In this document: positions 7,888 through 14,787 of the stretch, piece by piece
How the letters are laid out: every line of letters starts with the position of its first letter
How positions within the stretch are numbered: the stretch's first letter is position 1
DNA from: an uncultured Lachnospiraceae bacterium
Lineage (GTDB): Bacteria; Bacillota; Clostridia; Lachnospirales; Lachnospiraceae
DNA length: 18,823 nucleotides
Direction of reading: 5' to 3'
Assembly: GCA_910584325.1 (NCBI GenBank)
Contig: CAJTZH010000028.1
Coordinates: 1-18,823 of the forward strand
Made by a program: the position numbers and the translations under genes
Notes under the pieces: model-generated
What the model saw: the letters and a program-made list of their open reading frames with translations, nothing else
Told to the model about the DNA's origin: nothing
The model's database searches: none

Positions 7888-9300
7888 ATGAGACTGGAGA
7901 GCGTATTTCGGATGCTGCTTGACGGCATTCCGCTGCTTTTGATAGCGGCGGCGCTGATATTATCCATATTTGCAGTGGGATATCTTTTGATATACAGGGT
8001 AATGATGAAGGGAACAAAGAGGGTGAAGTTTTCCAAAGTTTTGTGGGTGCTGCTGCTTGTTGGTTACCTTGGCGTGCTGTGTATGGTGACGCTTTTGCGG
8101 CCGGGTGAAGGATGGCATGCGGGGAGAATTTATCCGCTGTTTTATTCGTACAAATCGGCGTGGCATTCTTTCAATGTCATGGAGTGGAGAAACCTGATTT
8201 TAAATATTGCGATGTTTGTTCCGTTCGGTTTTTTGCTGCCGATGTCGTTCGTGTTTTTCCAGAAATTCTGGAGAACTTATCTGGCGGGTTTTCTGGTTAC
8301 GCTCGGCATTGAAACCACGCAGCTGATTTTTAAAATGGGCGTTGTGGAGTGCGACGACGTTTTCAATAATTTTCTCGGCGCCATGATTGGATATGGGTTT
8401 TACGCGATTGTACGTCTGATTGTGGAGCTGGTAAAAAAGAGAAGGGTTTCCGTAGGAAAAACGCTGGCGTTTCAGATTCCGCTTCTGGGAACGGTGGCGG
8501 CTTTTAGTATTATTTTTGCGGTATATGACGGGAAGGAGCTTGGCAATCTGAGATTGTATTCCGTAGAGCCGGTTACGGGTTTTGAGATTATTTCACACAA
8601 AGAATATAGCGCGGACACGAAAAAAGGAATGGTATATAAAGCCTATATTCTGGATAAAAATAGAGCGGATAAAATGGCGGAGGAATTTTTTGCGGGGATT
8701 TCTTCTGTCATTGACGAAACAAGAAATGACTATTATGACGAAACGGCGGTTTACTACACGACGGATTCGCGGGACCTCTGGATTGATTATATCGGACCTA
8801 CATACCATTATACGGATTTTAACGTAGGATTCGGAAATGAGGAAGTAGCCGTGGAAGAAAATGCCACGGACGGGGAAATTCTTAATGTGTTGCATCGGTA
8901 TGGTGTTCTTGTTCCCAAAGACATAGAATTCAGTACAAACGGCGACGGTATTTATTATATTACCGTGAATCATTCGTTGGAAAATGGGAAGCTTTATGAC
9001 GGCGTTGTCCACTGTACCTATTATAAGAACGGCGTGCTGGGAAATATTAACAACAGTATGATATGTGCAGAACCATATAAGGAGTTTGACCTGATTTCCG
9101 AGCAGGAAGCCTATGAAAAGATTTGTAATGGAGAGATACGGATTTTAATGTCAGACGAAGAGAAGGTTCCGATTGATATATGGGATGTGGAACTTTCTTA
9201 TGAACTGGATACCAAGGGATTTTATCAGCCGGTTTATGTGTTTAAGGCATCGGCGGGAAACTGGGAGCTTGGGATTGAGGTGCCTGCGGTCAGACAGTAA
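7888..9300 (+). CDS. VanZ-family membrane protein with C-terminal extracytoplasmic domain
   Basis: A 470-residue membrane protein. Helices appear at about residues 13-37, 50-70, 101-122, 130-148 and 160-181, with another at 191-212. The VanZ signature is visible: NLILNIAMFVPFGFLLP (102-118) and ETTQLIF...CDDVFNNFLGAMIGY (142-169), matching the family's N-x-x-x-F-x-P-F-G and D-D-x-x-N-x-x-G patterns. VanZ-like proteins are linked to teicoplanin or lipoglycopeptide resistance in some enterococci, but most clostridial members have no known role. Residues ~215-470 form a soluble domain outside the membrane. Its end (EQEAYEKICNGEI..., then a LSYEL...YQPVYVF segment) recalls YycI/YcdA-type domains; this is a weak, pattern-level resemblance. 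It follows tyrS by 22 bases and may be under the same T-box. Confidence 0.8.
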   Translation: MRLESVFRMLLDGIPLLLIAAALILSIFAVGYLLIYRVMMKGTKRVKFSKVLWVLLLVGYLGVLCMVTLLRPGEGWHAGRIYPLFYSYKSAWHSFNVMEWRNLILNIAMFVPFGFLLPMSFVFFQKFWRTYLAGFLVTLGIETTQLIFKMGVVECDDVFNNFLGAMIGYGFYAIVRLIVELVKKRRVSVGKTLAFQIPLLGTVAAFSIIFAVYDGKELGNLRLYSVEPVTGFEIISHKEYSADTKKGMVYKAYILDKNRADKMAEEFFAGISSVIDETRNDYYDETAVYYTTDSRDLWIDYIGPTYHYTDFNVGFGNEEVAVEENATDGEILNVLHRYGVLVPKDIEFSTNGDGIYYITVNHSLENGKLYDGVVHCTYYKNGVLGNINNSMICAEPYKEFDLISEQEAYEKICNGEIRILMSDEEKVPIDIWDVELSYELDTKGFYQPVYVFKASAGNWELGIEVPAVRQ

Positions 9301-9368
9301 GCGGAATAATTCATGCGGTGTTGGTAAATACTGTATCTTAGAAAATCAACAGGTAAGAGGTTTTTGAA

Positions 9369-9941
9369 ATGGATGCAAAAAAACTGTGGATATTGTTCCG
9401 CTCAATGTTTGTCTTAAGCGCCTGTACGTTTGGAGGCGGTTTTGTTATCGTATCGTTGATGAAAAAGAAGTATGTGGAAGAGTTACAGTGGCTCGGGGAA
9501 GATGAAATGCTGGATGTAACGGCAATTACACAGTCTTCTCCGGGGCCGCTTCCCGTTAATGCGTCCGTGATTATCGGCTATAGAATGGCGGGCATCATCG
9601 GTTCTCTTGTGGCGGTTTTCGGAACGATTCTTCCGCCGATGATTATTATATCGGTTATCTCTCTTTTTTACGAGCAGTTCCGGACAAACTACTATATCGC
9701 AATCGCGCTCCAGGTGATGCGGGCAGGCGTCGCTGCGGTGATTCTGGACGTGGTTATCAATCTTGCCGTGAATGTGTGTAAAACCAAAAGACTACTCTAC
9801 ATTGTCATGATGGTGATTGCGTTTATCAGTGTGTACTTTTTTGATGTCAGTGCAATGATTGTGATTTTTGTTTGTATCGGTATCGGTCTGCTCGATTTGT
9901 TTTTTAATGCGGGAAGAACGAGGAAGGGAGATGCGAAATGA
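9369..9941 (+). CDS. Chromate transporter family protein, first half of a pair
   Basis: A 190-residue membrane protein with the CHR family pattern: an N-terminal TFGGGFVIVSLM segment (20-31) and a TQSSPGPLPVNASVIIGYRMAG block (54-75), followed by four hydrophobic helices. This is the short-chain form in which two separate ~190-residue proteins together equal one full-length ChrA. Its end overlaps the next gene by four bases (ATGA), which implies coupled translation and probable heterodimer formation. ChrA proteins export chromate, but short pairs in anaerobes are rarely tested and the physiological substrate here is unknown. The Shine-Dalgarno site is modest (AGGTAAGAGG at 9351-9360). Confidence 0.87.
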   Translation: MDAKKLWILFRSMFVLSACTFGGGFVIVSLMKKKYVEELQWLGEDEMLDVTAITQSSPGPLPVNASVIIGYRMAGIIGSLVAVFGTILPPMIIISVISLFYEQFRTNYYIAIALQVMRAGVAAVILDVVINLAVNVCKTKRLLYIVMMVIAFISVYFFDVSAMIVIFVCIGIGLLDLFFNAGRTRKGDAK

Positions 9942-10507
9942 TATTACTGCGATTGTTTTTTTCATTTATTCAGGTGGGATTATTCAGCGTAGGAGGCGGT
10001 TATGCCGCGATTCCGCTGATTCAGGAACAGATTGTCAATATCCACGGTCTGATGACGTTGGAAGAGTTTACGGATTTGATTACCGTTGCGGAAATGACGC
10101 CGGGACCAATTTCCATTAATTCGGCGACATTTGTGGGAATGAGGCTGGCAGGAATTTGGGGAGTGCTGATTTGTTCCATCGGTTGTATCCTGCCGTCATT
10201 TTGCATCTGTCTGATACTGGCATATGTTTATTATAAGTACCGTACCGTGGGAGGCGTGCAGACAGTTCTTTCGGCGCTTCGTCCTGCGGTCGTGGCGCTG
10301 ATCGGTTCGGCGGGCGTTTCGATTTTAATGCTGGGATTGTTTGGACATGAAGGCGCGGCGTATACGCTCGATAATCTGAAATGGGTGGAGCTTGTCATTT
10401 TTGTCGTCTGTCTGTTTATTCTTAGAAAATATAAACCGAGCGCGGTGGCAATCATTCTGGGAAGCGGTGTTGTGGGAACACTTGCGTATTCTATAATCGG
10501 AGGTTAG
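9938..10507 (+). CDS. Chromate transporter family protein, second half of a pair
   Basis: A 189-residue partner of the preceding protein with the same fold signature: FSVGGGYAAIPLI (16-28) and AEMTPGPISINSATFVGMRLAG (51-72), then about four more hydrophobic helices. The two proteins are clearly paralogous, in keeping with the internal duplication seen in full-length ChrA. The ATG lies within the stop codon of the upstream gene (ATGA), with AGGAAGGGAG upstream as ribosome-binding site. Which ion it moves cannot be stated from the sequence. Confidence 0.87.
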   Translation: MILLRLFFSFIQVGLFSVGGGYAAIPLIQEQIVNIHGLMTLEEFTDLITVAEMTPGPISINSATFVGMRLAGIWGVLICSIGCILPSFCICLILAYVYYKYRTVGGVQTVLSALRPAVVALIGSAGVSILMLGLFGHEGAAYTLDNLKWVELVIFVVCLFILRKYKPSAVAIILGSGVVGTLAYSIIGG

Positions 10508-10515
10508 GAGATACT

Positions 10516-10758
10516 ATGTTCTGGAACAGGAAGAAACGGTCTGAAATAGACGAACAACTGGCATTATTGCAAAGTAATCTGGAGAATAATTATAAGGATG
10601 AGGCGCATAAGGCTTATAAAGAAGCGATGCGCCTTTTTCAGGAAAAAGAGAGCAGCGGGGAATTGACGGAAAAGGAGAAGGTAAGGCTTAGGAAACAGAT
10701 TGAGGAGTATGGGAAAAAGCTGGAAGGGTACAGTCATTATAATCATATTGGGTGGTGA
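10516..10758 (+). CDS. Small charged helical protein, function unknown
   Basis: I do not recognise this 80-residue protein. It begins 8 bases after the chromate-transporter gene with a TTAGGAG site, so it is probably the last gene of that operon. Nearly the whole length is predicted helical and rich in Lys and Glu (for example EKESSGELTEKEKVRLRKQI), consistent with a short coiled coil. There is no signal peptide, membrane segment or cysteine. The good ribosome-binding site, the codon use and the operon position support it as a real gene; its role, perhaps as an accessory or regulatory peptide, is unknown. Confidence 0.65.
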   Translation: MFWNRKKRSEIDEQLALLQSNLENNYKDEAHKAYKEAMRLFQEKESSGELTEKEKVRLRKQIEEYGKKLEGYSHYNHIGW

Positions 10759-10810
10759 AAACGGAACATTATGCGTATTATTACATAATATAAAATAAGG
10801 TATAATATTA

Positions 10811-10822
10811 GAACAAATGTTC
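10811..10822 (+). promoter_or_regulatory. LexA (SOS) box
   Basis: GAACAAATGTTC is a perfect GAAC-N4-GTTC palindrome, and with its flanks (A before, G after) it fits the Gram-positive LexA consensus CGAACRNRYGTTYG at all positions but the first. It lies 9 bases before the -35 of the Panacea operon promoter. It also directly follows a TATAAT hexamer (10801-10806) that could be a second -10, in which case it would cover that start site. A chance match is possible but unlikely in a 120-base intergenic region. Confidence 0.68.
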
Positions 10823-10831
10823 GATTTTGCC

Positions 10832-10860
10832 TTGACAAAAGGATCGGAGATTGGTAAAAT
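10832..10860 (+). promoter_or_regulatory. Promoter of the Panacea/4TM operon
   Basis: TTGACA (10832-10837) and TAAAAT (10855-10860) are separated by 17 bases. The start would fall near 10867, only a few bases before the GGAGGTGA ribosome-binding site (10870-10877), so the 5' leader is nearly absent. Confidence 0.75.
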
Positions 10861-10881
10861 GAAAAAAACGGAGGTGATATT

Positions 10882-11370
10882 ATGGCATATAAAGTTTTAG
10901 ATGTTGCAAGATATATAATAAATTATAGCAATACGATGGAATATGGGATTTCAAATTTAAAACTACAAAAATTATTATATTTTGTGCAGGCTGAATTTTT
11001 AGCATTTACTGAAAGTAAGCAACCATGTTTTTCAGAAGCAATAGAGGCTTGGGATTTTGGACCGGTTGTTCGGGAGGCGTATCAGGAATATAAGCAATAC
11101 GGGGGTGCGAATATCCCGTCAATAACGGAATATTATGAGGTTACGGATGATTGGGAAATTAAGAAAAAAAGATATGATGAGAACGTAATTGATAGTCAGG
11201 ACAGACAGATTATCAATCAGATTGTAGACGGATTTGCTGATTATTCCGCGGCGGCTTTAGTAACAATAACTCATGGGCAGAAACCGTGGAGTGATGCGTA
11301 TGTAGAAGGAATGAACAATATTATTACAACAAAATCTATGAGGGAGTATTTTCAGAAAAATGGCGGTTGA
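10882..11370 (+). CDS. Panacea-domain (SocA/DUF4065-like) antitoxin
   Basis: A 162-residue soluble protein made of one Panacea domain. Recognisable conserved parts are ISNLKLQKLLYFVQAEFL (23-40), EAWDFGPVV (55-63) and the C-terminal LVTITHGQKPW (126-136). Panacea proteins include Caulobacter SocA, and in PanAT systems they are antitoxins that neutralise many unrelated toxins encoded next door. Here the next gene overlaps it by 11 bases, as expected of such a pair. The start has a strong GGAGGTGA site at 10870-10877. The gene is AT-rich (its first 100 bases hold only 21 G+C, against 47 for a similar stretch at the start of cysK), suggesting recent acquisition. The antitoxin role is inferred from family and layout. 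Confidence 0.83.
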   Translation: MAYKVLDVARYIINYSNTMEYGISNLKLQKLLYFVQAEFLAFTESKQPCFSEAIEAWDFGPVVREAYQEYKQYGGANIPSITEYYEVTDDWEIKKKRYDENVIDSQDRQIINQIVDGFADYSAAALVTITHGQKPWSDAYVEGMNNIITTKSMREYFQKNGG

Positions 11371-12280
11371 TAGATTAATAAAATCCGCAAGGAATACAAC
11401 TGCGGGGAATAAAGGAACTAATTTTGAAAAGTTGAAAAGGGGGATGAAGGGAATCTGTGCTTCCCTGAATTACTCGTCAAGAAAATATGACCCTCAAAAA
11501 ACAATCAGCTCTATTAACAATTATATTAGTGATTGTGACAGGCTTTTTTATTCTGAAATCAGTGCGTTTATTTTTTCACTTAATGAGAAACAGAGGGGAA
11601 ACTTCATTTCTAATGTTGAACAATTATTGTTTTTTTCCATGGAAAATAAAGTAGATGAAAAAATTCAGGGATATATTTTGAAAATATACGACCATGTGCA
11701 TCTGGCTGTTTGTCAAATTGAACAGTTGCAATCGGAGCGGGACGATGATACTATAAAAGGTTTTTTGGCAAAGAATTTAGAGCCTGTTAAGATAAAATTG
11801 GAAAATCAGATAGAAGAAAAAGCGCAGGTTACGCAAAAAGAGCTATACGCTCAGTTAATTTCTTTAATTGGAATATTTACTGCGATGGCTTTTTTAATAT
11901 TTGGAAGTCTTTCTGCATTGGATAATGTTTTTGGTAATTTTACAAATACATCGTTAGTGAAGATTATGATTATAGCATGTATTTGGGGACTATGCGTTTT
12001 AAATCTGATTTTTATTTTTATGTTCTTTGTATCGAAGATGACGAAACTGGAATTGGAAAAGAAAAATTATTTAGTTATTGCTTGGTCTAATTTAATCTTG
12101 ATTTGTATTCTGTTATCCGGTATTTGGTTTTATTATATTAAATCCATCGGAATTAATGAATGGTTTGATGAACTTGCAAAAAATAACGAAGTATTTATTA
12201 CGGTATTGGGATTTGGAGTTGTTTTTATTATGTTCTTAGTATCAGTTGGTGTGTTAATTAGAACATTTAATAAAAAGTAA
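11360..12280 (+). CDS. Putative membrane-acting toxin/effector partner of the Panacea antitoxin
   Basis: A 306-residue protein of no family I can name with certainty. Residues 1-155 are soluble and helical, with an aromatic-rich central part (DRLFYSEISAFIFSL, 60-74) and a charged coiled-coil-like run just before the membrane (about 140-162). Four membrane helices follow at about 165-187, 199-224, 237-260 and 278-301, ending in a short basic tail. The order coiled coil, QKELYAQL, GIF-hydrophobic helix resembles the C-terminal 4TM module of many abortive-infection and toxin-like proteins. It overlaps the antitoxin gene by 11 bases. A GAGGGAG site lies about 14 bases upstream, longer than ideal, so translation may depend on coupling. 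A membrane-depolarising toxin is the best guess. Codon use is AT-rich like its partner. Confidence 0.62.
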   Translation: MAVDRLIKSARNTTAGNKGTNFEKLKRGMKGICASLNYSSRKYDPQKTISSINNYISDCDRLFYSEISAFIFSLNEKQRGNFISNVEQLLFFSMENKVDEKIQGYILKIYDHVHLAVCQIEQLQSERDDDTIKGFLAKNLEPVKIKLENQIEEKAQVTQKELYAQLISLIGIFTAMAFLIFGSLSALDNVFGNFTNTSLVKIMIIACIWGLCVLNLIFIFMFFVSKMTKLELEKKNYLVIAWSNLILICILLSGIWFYYIKSIGINEWFDELAKNNEVFITVLGFGVVFIMFLVSVGVLIRTFNKK

Positions 12281-12368
12281 CTTTAGTTTATATGGATATA
12301 ATGTTACTTACATTTTAGTAAAAACCGCATATAGTAATAGTAAAGAACATAAACATGGAGGAAAAGTA

Positions 12369-12785
12369 ATGATTACATACAGTACGGAAAAAAATTACAC
12401 GGCAGAGCAGTTAAAAGAGTTATTTCTGTCGGTCGAGTGGCTTTCGGGAAAGTATCCCGTGAAGTTGAAGAAAGCCCTGGATAACTGTGGTACAGTGATT
12501 ACAGCATGGGACGGCGGCGAGCTTGTGGGACTGATTAACGCCATCGATGACGGTGTTTTGACGGCATATGTGCATTATTTGTGCGTGAGACCGGAGTATC
12601 AGGCGAAGGGCATCGGGCGGGAGCTTTTGCGGCAGGTAAAAGAGAAGTATCACGACTTTCTGTATCTGTTGCTGGTCGCGGAAAACGAGCCGCTTATCAA
12701 GTATTATAAAGGGCATGGATTCGCGTGTTACGATGAGCGCTCTGTGATGATGATACAGAATGACGAATTAAAAGACGGGGAATAG
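12369..12785 (+). CDS. GNAT-family N-acetyltransferase
   Basis: A 138-residue single-domain acetyltransferase. The acetyl-CoA-binding motif A is clear: LCVRPEYQAKGIGRELLRQV (71-90) with the Q-x-x-G-x-G loop. The C-terminal NEPLIKYYKGHGF element (105-117) is typical of the fold. The substrate (amine, amino acid or antibiotic) cannot be inferred. Codon use has returned to the window's normal G+C level after the AT-rich island. The start has GGAGG about 7 bases upstream. A strong terminator closes the gene, so it is probably a single-gene unit; no clear promoter was found in the 88 bases before it. Confidence 0.87.
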   Translation: MITYSTEKNYTAEQLKELFLSVEWLSGKYPVKLKKALDNCGTVITAWDGGELVGLINAIDDGVLTAYVHYLCVRPEYQAKGIGRELLRQVKEKYHDFLYLLLVAENEPLIKYYKGHGFACYDERSVMMIQNDELKDGE

Positions 12786-12800
12786 CAGGCGGACAGACTG

Positions 12801-12839
12801 CGGGTTATAGAGCGAAACTATAGCCCGTGGTATTTTTTT
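12801..12839 (+). terminator. Intrinsic terminator after the GNAT gene
   Basis: CGGGTTATAG (12801-12810) pairs with CTATAGCCCG (12818-12827), ten pairs with one G-U, around a seven-base loop. TGGTA and seven T residues (12833-12839) follow. It separates the acetyltransferase from the cysK promoter that starts six bases later. Confidence 0.88.
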
Positions 12840-12844
12840 GCAGA

Positions 12845-12873
12845 TTGACAGATGCCGTATTCATTTGTATAGT
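12845..12873 (+). promoter_or_regulatory. Promoter of the cysK operon
   Basis: TTGACA (12845-12850) and TATAGT (12868-12873) are spaced by 17 bases. The leader of about 55 bases to the start codon is too short for a T-box or S-box riboswitch, and I see no convincing CymR-type operator. Confidence 0.78.
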
Positions 12874-12935
12874 TATTTCAAGATGAAGCATGCTAATCCT
12901 ATCAAAATAAATGAGGAAAAATGGAGGTAACAGCG

Positions 12936-13871
12936 ATGGCACAGATTAAAGAGAGCGCGGCGCAACTCATAGGAGGAACGCCGATATTAAAATTAAACAA
13001 TTACGCGAAAAACGCGGGAGTAACGGGAGCGACGATTCTTGCAAAACTGGAGTATCTGAATCCGGCAGGTTCGGTAAAGGACAGAGTTGCATTGTCAATG
13101 ATTGAAGAAGCGGAGCGCGCGGGCGTATTAAAACCCGGCGCGACTATTATAGAGCCGACAAGCGGCAATACGGGTATCGGACTTGCCTCGGTTGCGGCGG
13201 CGAAAGGATACCGGGCGATCTTGACGCTTCCCGATACGATGAGCGTTGAGAGAAGAAATCTTTTAAAAGCGTATGGAGCGGAGATTGTATTAACGGAAGG
13301 CGCAAAGGGAATGAAGGGGGCGATTGCCAAAGCCGAGGAGTTAAAAGAATCCATAGAGGGAGCGGTCATTCTCGGACAGTTTGATAACGCGGCAAACCCA
13401 AAAGCGCACAGGGAGACGACCGGACCGGAAATCTGGGAGCAGACGGACGGGAAGGTTGATATTTTCATAGCGGGCGTCGGTACAGGAGGAACCGTGACAG
13501 GCGTCGGTGAATATTTGAAATCCAAGAATGAACGGATTCAGGTGATTGCGGTAGAACCGGCTTCAAGTCCGGTGCTGTCGAAGGGAACGGCAGGAGCGCA
13601 TAAGATTCAGGGAATCGGCGCTGGATTTGTTCCAAAGGTATTGAATACTGAAATTTACGATGAAGTCATTACGATTGAAAACGAGGACGCGTTTGCGGAA
13701 GGAAAGCGGTTCGCGGTGAGCGAAGGGATTCTGGTGGGTATTTCATCGGGAGCTGCCTTAAAAGCGGCGGCGATTGTGGCGGCAAGACCGGAAAATGCAG
13801 GAAAAAATATTGTGGTGTTACTGCCGGATTCCGGTGACAGATACTTATCAACACCGTTGTTTGCGGATTAA
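12936..13871 (+). CDS. cysK: Cysteine synthase (O-acetylserine sulfhydrylase)
   Basis: A 311-residue pyridoxal-phosphate enzyme that makes L-cysteine from O-acetylserine and sulfide. The cofactor lysine is in NPAGSVKDR (Lys48), the substrate loop is TSGNTG (75-80), the phosphate-binding loop is GVGTGGTVTG (180-189), and GISSGAA (268-274) and the C-terminal DSGDRYLST block are intact. The length fits the family. I chose the ATG at 12936 over the in-frame ATG at 12921 because GGAGG (12923-12927) stands eight bases before it and family members begin close to this point. A serine acetyltransferase gene is not in the window. The TtcA-like gene follows after about 15 bases with no terminator, so the two are likely co-transcribed. 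Confidence 0.95.
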   Translation: MAQIKESAAQLIGGTPILKLNNYAKNAGVTGATILAKLEYLNPAGSVKDRVALSMIEEAERAGVLKPGATIIEPTSGNTGIGLASVAAAKGYRAILTLPDTMSVERRNLLKAYGAEIVLTEGAKGMKGAIAKAEELKESIEGAVILGQFDNAANPKAHRETTGPEIWEQTDGKVDIFIAGVGTGGTVTGVGEYLKSKNERIQVIAVEPASSPVLSKGTAGAHKIQGIGAGFVPKVLNTEIYDEVITIENEDAFAEGKRFAVSEGILVGISSGAALKAAAIVAARPENAGKNIVVLLPDSGDRYLSTPLFAD

Positions 13872-13886
13872 AAAGGGTGTATGGAA

Positions 13887-14729
13887 ATGCGAAAAGAAAG
13901 CAGTGTCTGCGCGCAGGTGGAAAAGAGCATCCGTAAGAAATTCCATAAGGAACTCTTTTCCGCCTTTGCCAAGGCGATTAACCGGTACGAGCTTTTGCGG
14001 GAGAATGATAAAGTTGCCGTCTGTATATCGGGCGGCAAAGATTCTATGCTGATGGCGAAGCTTTTTCAAGAGCTTTTACGGCACCATAAATTTCATTTTG
14101 AACTGGTCTTTCTTGTGATGGACCCGGGATATAATGAAGCGAACAGAAGGGCAATCGAGACGAATGCGAGACTTTTGAATATTCCTGTGACAATTTTTGA
14201 GTCGGATATATTTGACGCGGTGTTTGATATTGAGAAATCACCGTGTTATTTGTGTGCCAGAATGCGGCGGGGGCATTTGTACAATAAAGCAAAAGAACTT
14301 GGCTGTAATAAAATCGCGCTGGGACATCATTATGATGATGTTATTGAGACAATTCTCATGGGGATGCTCTACGGAGGGCAGATTCAGACCATGATGCCGA
14401 AAATCCACAGTACGAATTTTGACGGCATGGAGTTAATCCGGCCAATGTATCTGATTCGTGAGTGTGATATTAAGCGCTGGCGGGATTATAATCATCTGCA
14501 TTTTCTGCAGTGCGCGTGCCGTTTTACGGAGAAATGCTTCGTGGACGGAGACGGAACGGGCGATTCGAAACGTCTGGAAGTCAAAAATCTGATTGCCAAA
14601 TTGAAAGAAAATAATCCTTATGTGGAGGGGAATATATTTAAGAGTGTGGAAAATGTTAATCTTGCAACGGTAATTGCCTATAAAGAGAACGGAACGAAAC
14701 ATTTTTTTACAGAATGGTATGATGCCTGA
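13887..14729 (+). CDS. TtcA-like tRNA thiolation protein (PP-loop ATPase)
   Basis: A 280-residue PP-loop protein of the TtcA/TilS superfamily. The ATP-binding SGGKDS motif is at 48-53. A CxxC pair in PCYLCARMRRG (Cys120, Cys123) and a further cysteine group in CACRFTEKC (Cys209, 211, 217) match the positions of the three [4Fe-4S] ligands of TtcA, and GHHYDDVIET (147-156) is also family-typical. TtcA makes 2-thiocytidine at position 32 of some tRNAs, with sulfur derived from cysteine. The ATG at 13887 has AAGGG nine bases upstream; an in-frame ATG at 13881 (two residues longer) is possible but only three bases from that site. Placement directly after cysK fits a sulfur-transfer role. A related tRNA thiolase activity is an alternative. 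Confidence 0.78.
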   Translation: MRKESSVCAQVEKSIRKKFHKELFSAFAKAINRYELLRENDKVAVCISGGKDSMLMAKLFQELLRHHKFHFELVFLVMDPGYNEANRRAIETNARLLNIPVTIFESDIFDAVFDIEKSPCYLCARMRRGHLYNKAKELGCNKIALGHHYDDVIETILMGMLYGGQIQTMMPKIHSTNFDGMELIRPMYLIRECDIKRWRDYNHLHFLQCACRFTEKCFVDGDGTGDSKRLEVKNLIAKLKENNPYVEGNIFKSVENVNLATVIAYKENGTKHFFTEWYDA

Positions 14730-14758
14730 ACCTTTTTCGTTTTCATTACAATGTCCTA
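14727..14758 (+). promoter_or_regulatory. Possible ECF-type (autoregulated) promoter
   Basis: TGAACC followed by a T run (14727-14737) resembles the AAC-containing -35 of ECF sigma factors, and TGTCCTA (14752-14758) resembles a GTC-type -10. It sits just before an ECF sigma gene, where autoregulation is common. The gap from AAC to TGTC is 20 bases, longer than the usual 16-17, and the -35 overlaps the end of the TtcA-like gene, so confidence is low. Confidence 0.4.
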
Positions 14759-14787
14759 GTGAAAGGGCTGACATAAGGTGATAATCG

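Noticed and set aside
10778..10806. Second promoter (TTATTA / TATAAT, 17-base spacer) upstream of the Panacea gene
   Set aside because: The -10 is perfect but the -35 is poor, and a better promoter lies at 10832-10860. I mention it only because the LexA box would cover its start site.
12297..12302. TATAAT hexamer upstream of the acetyltransferase gene as a promoter
   Set aside because: No acceptable -35 hexamer lies 16-18 bases upstream, and the region is AT-rich enough for chance matches.
12275..12309. Inverted repeat AAGTAAC/GTTACTT just after the four-helix protein gene, a possible terminator
   Set aside because: The stem is only seven AT-rich pairs around a 21-base loop and no T run follows, so I do not call a terminator.
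12874..12920. Possible CymR or other sulfur-responsive operator before cysK
   Set aside because: No convincing match to the CymR consensus could be aligned by eye, and no palindrome stands out.
13001..13525. 174-codon minus-strand open frame inside cysK
   Set aside because: cysK has all catalytic motifs on the plus strand; the antisense frame is a by-product of its codon use.
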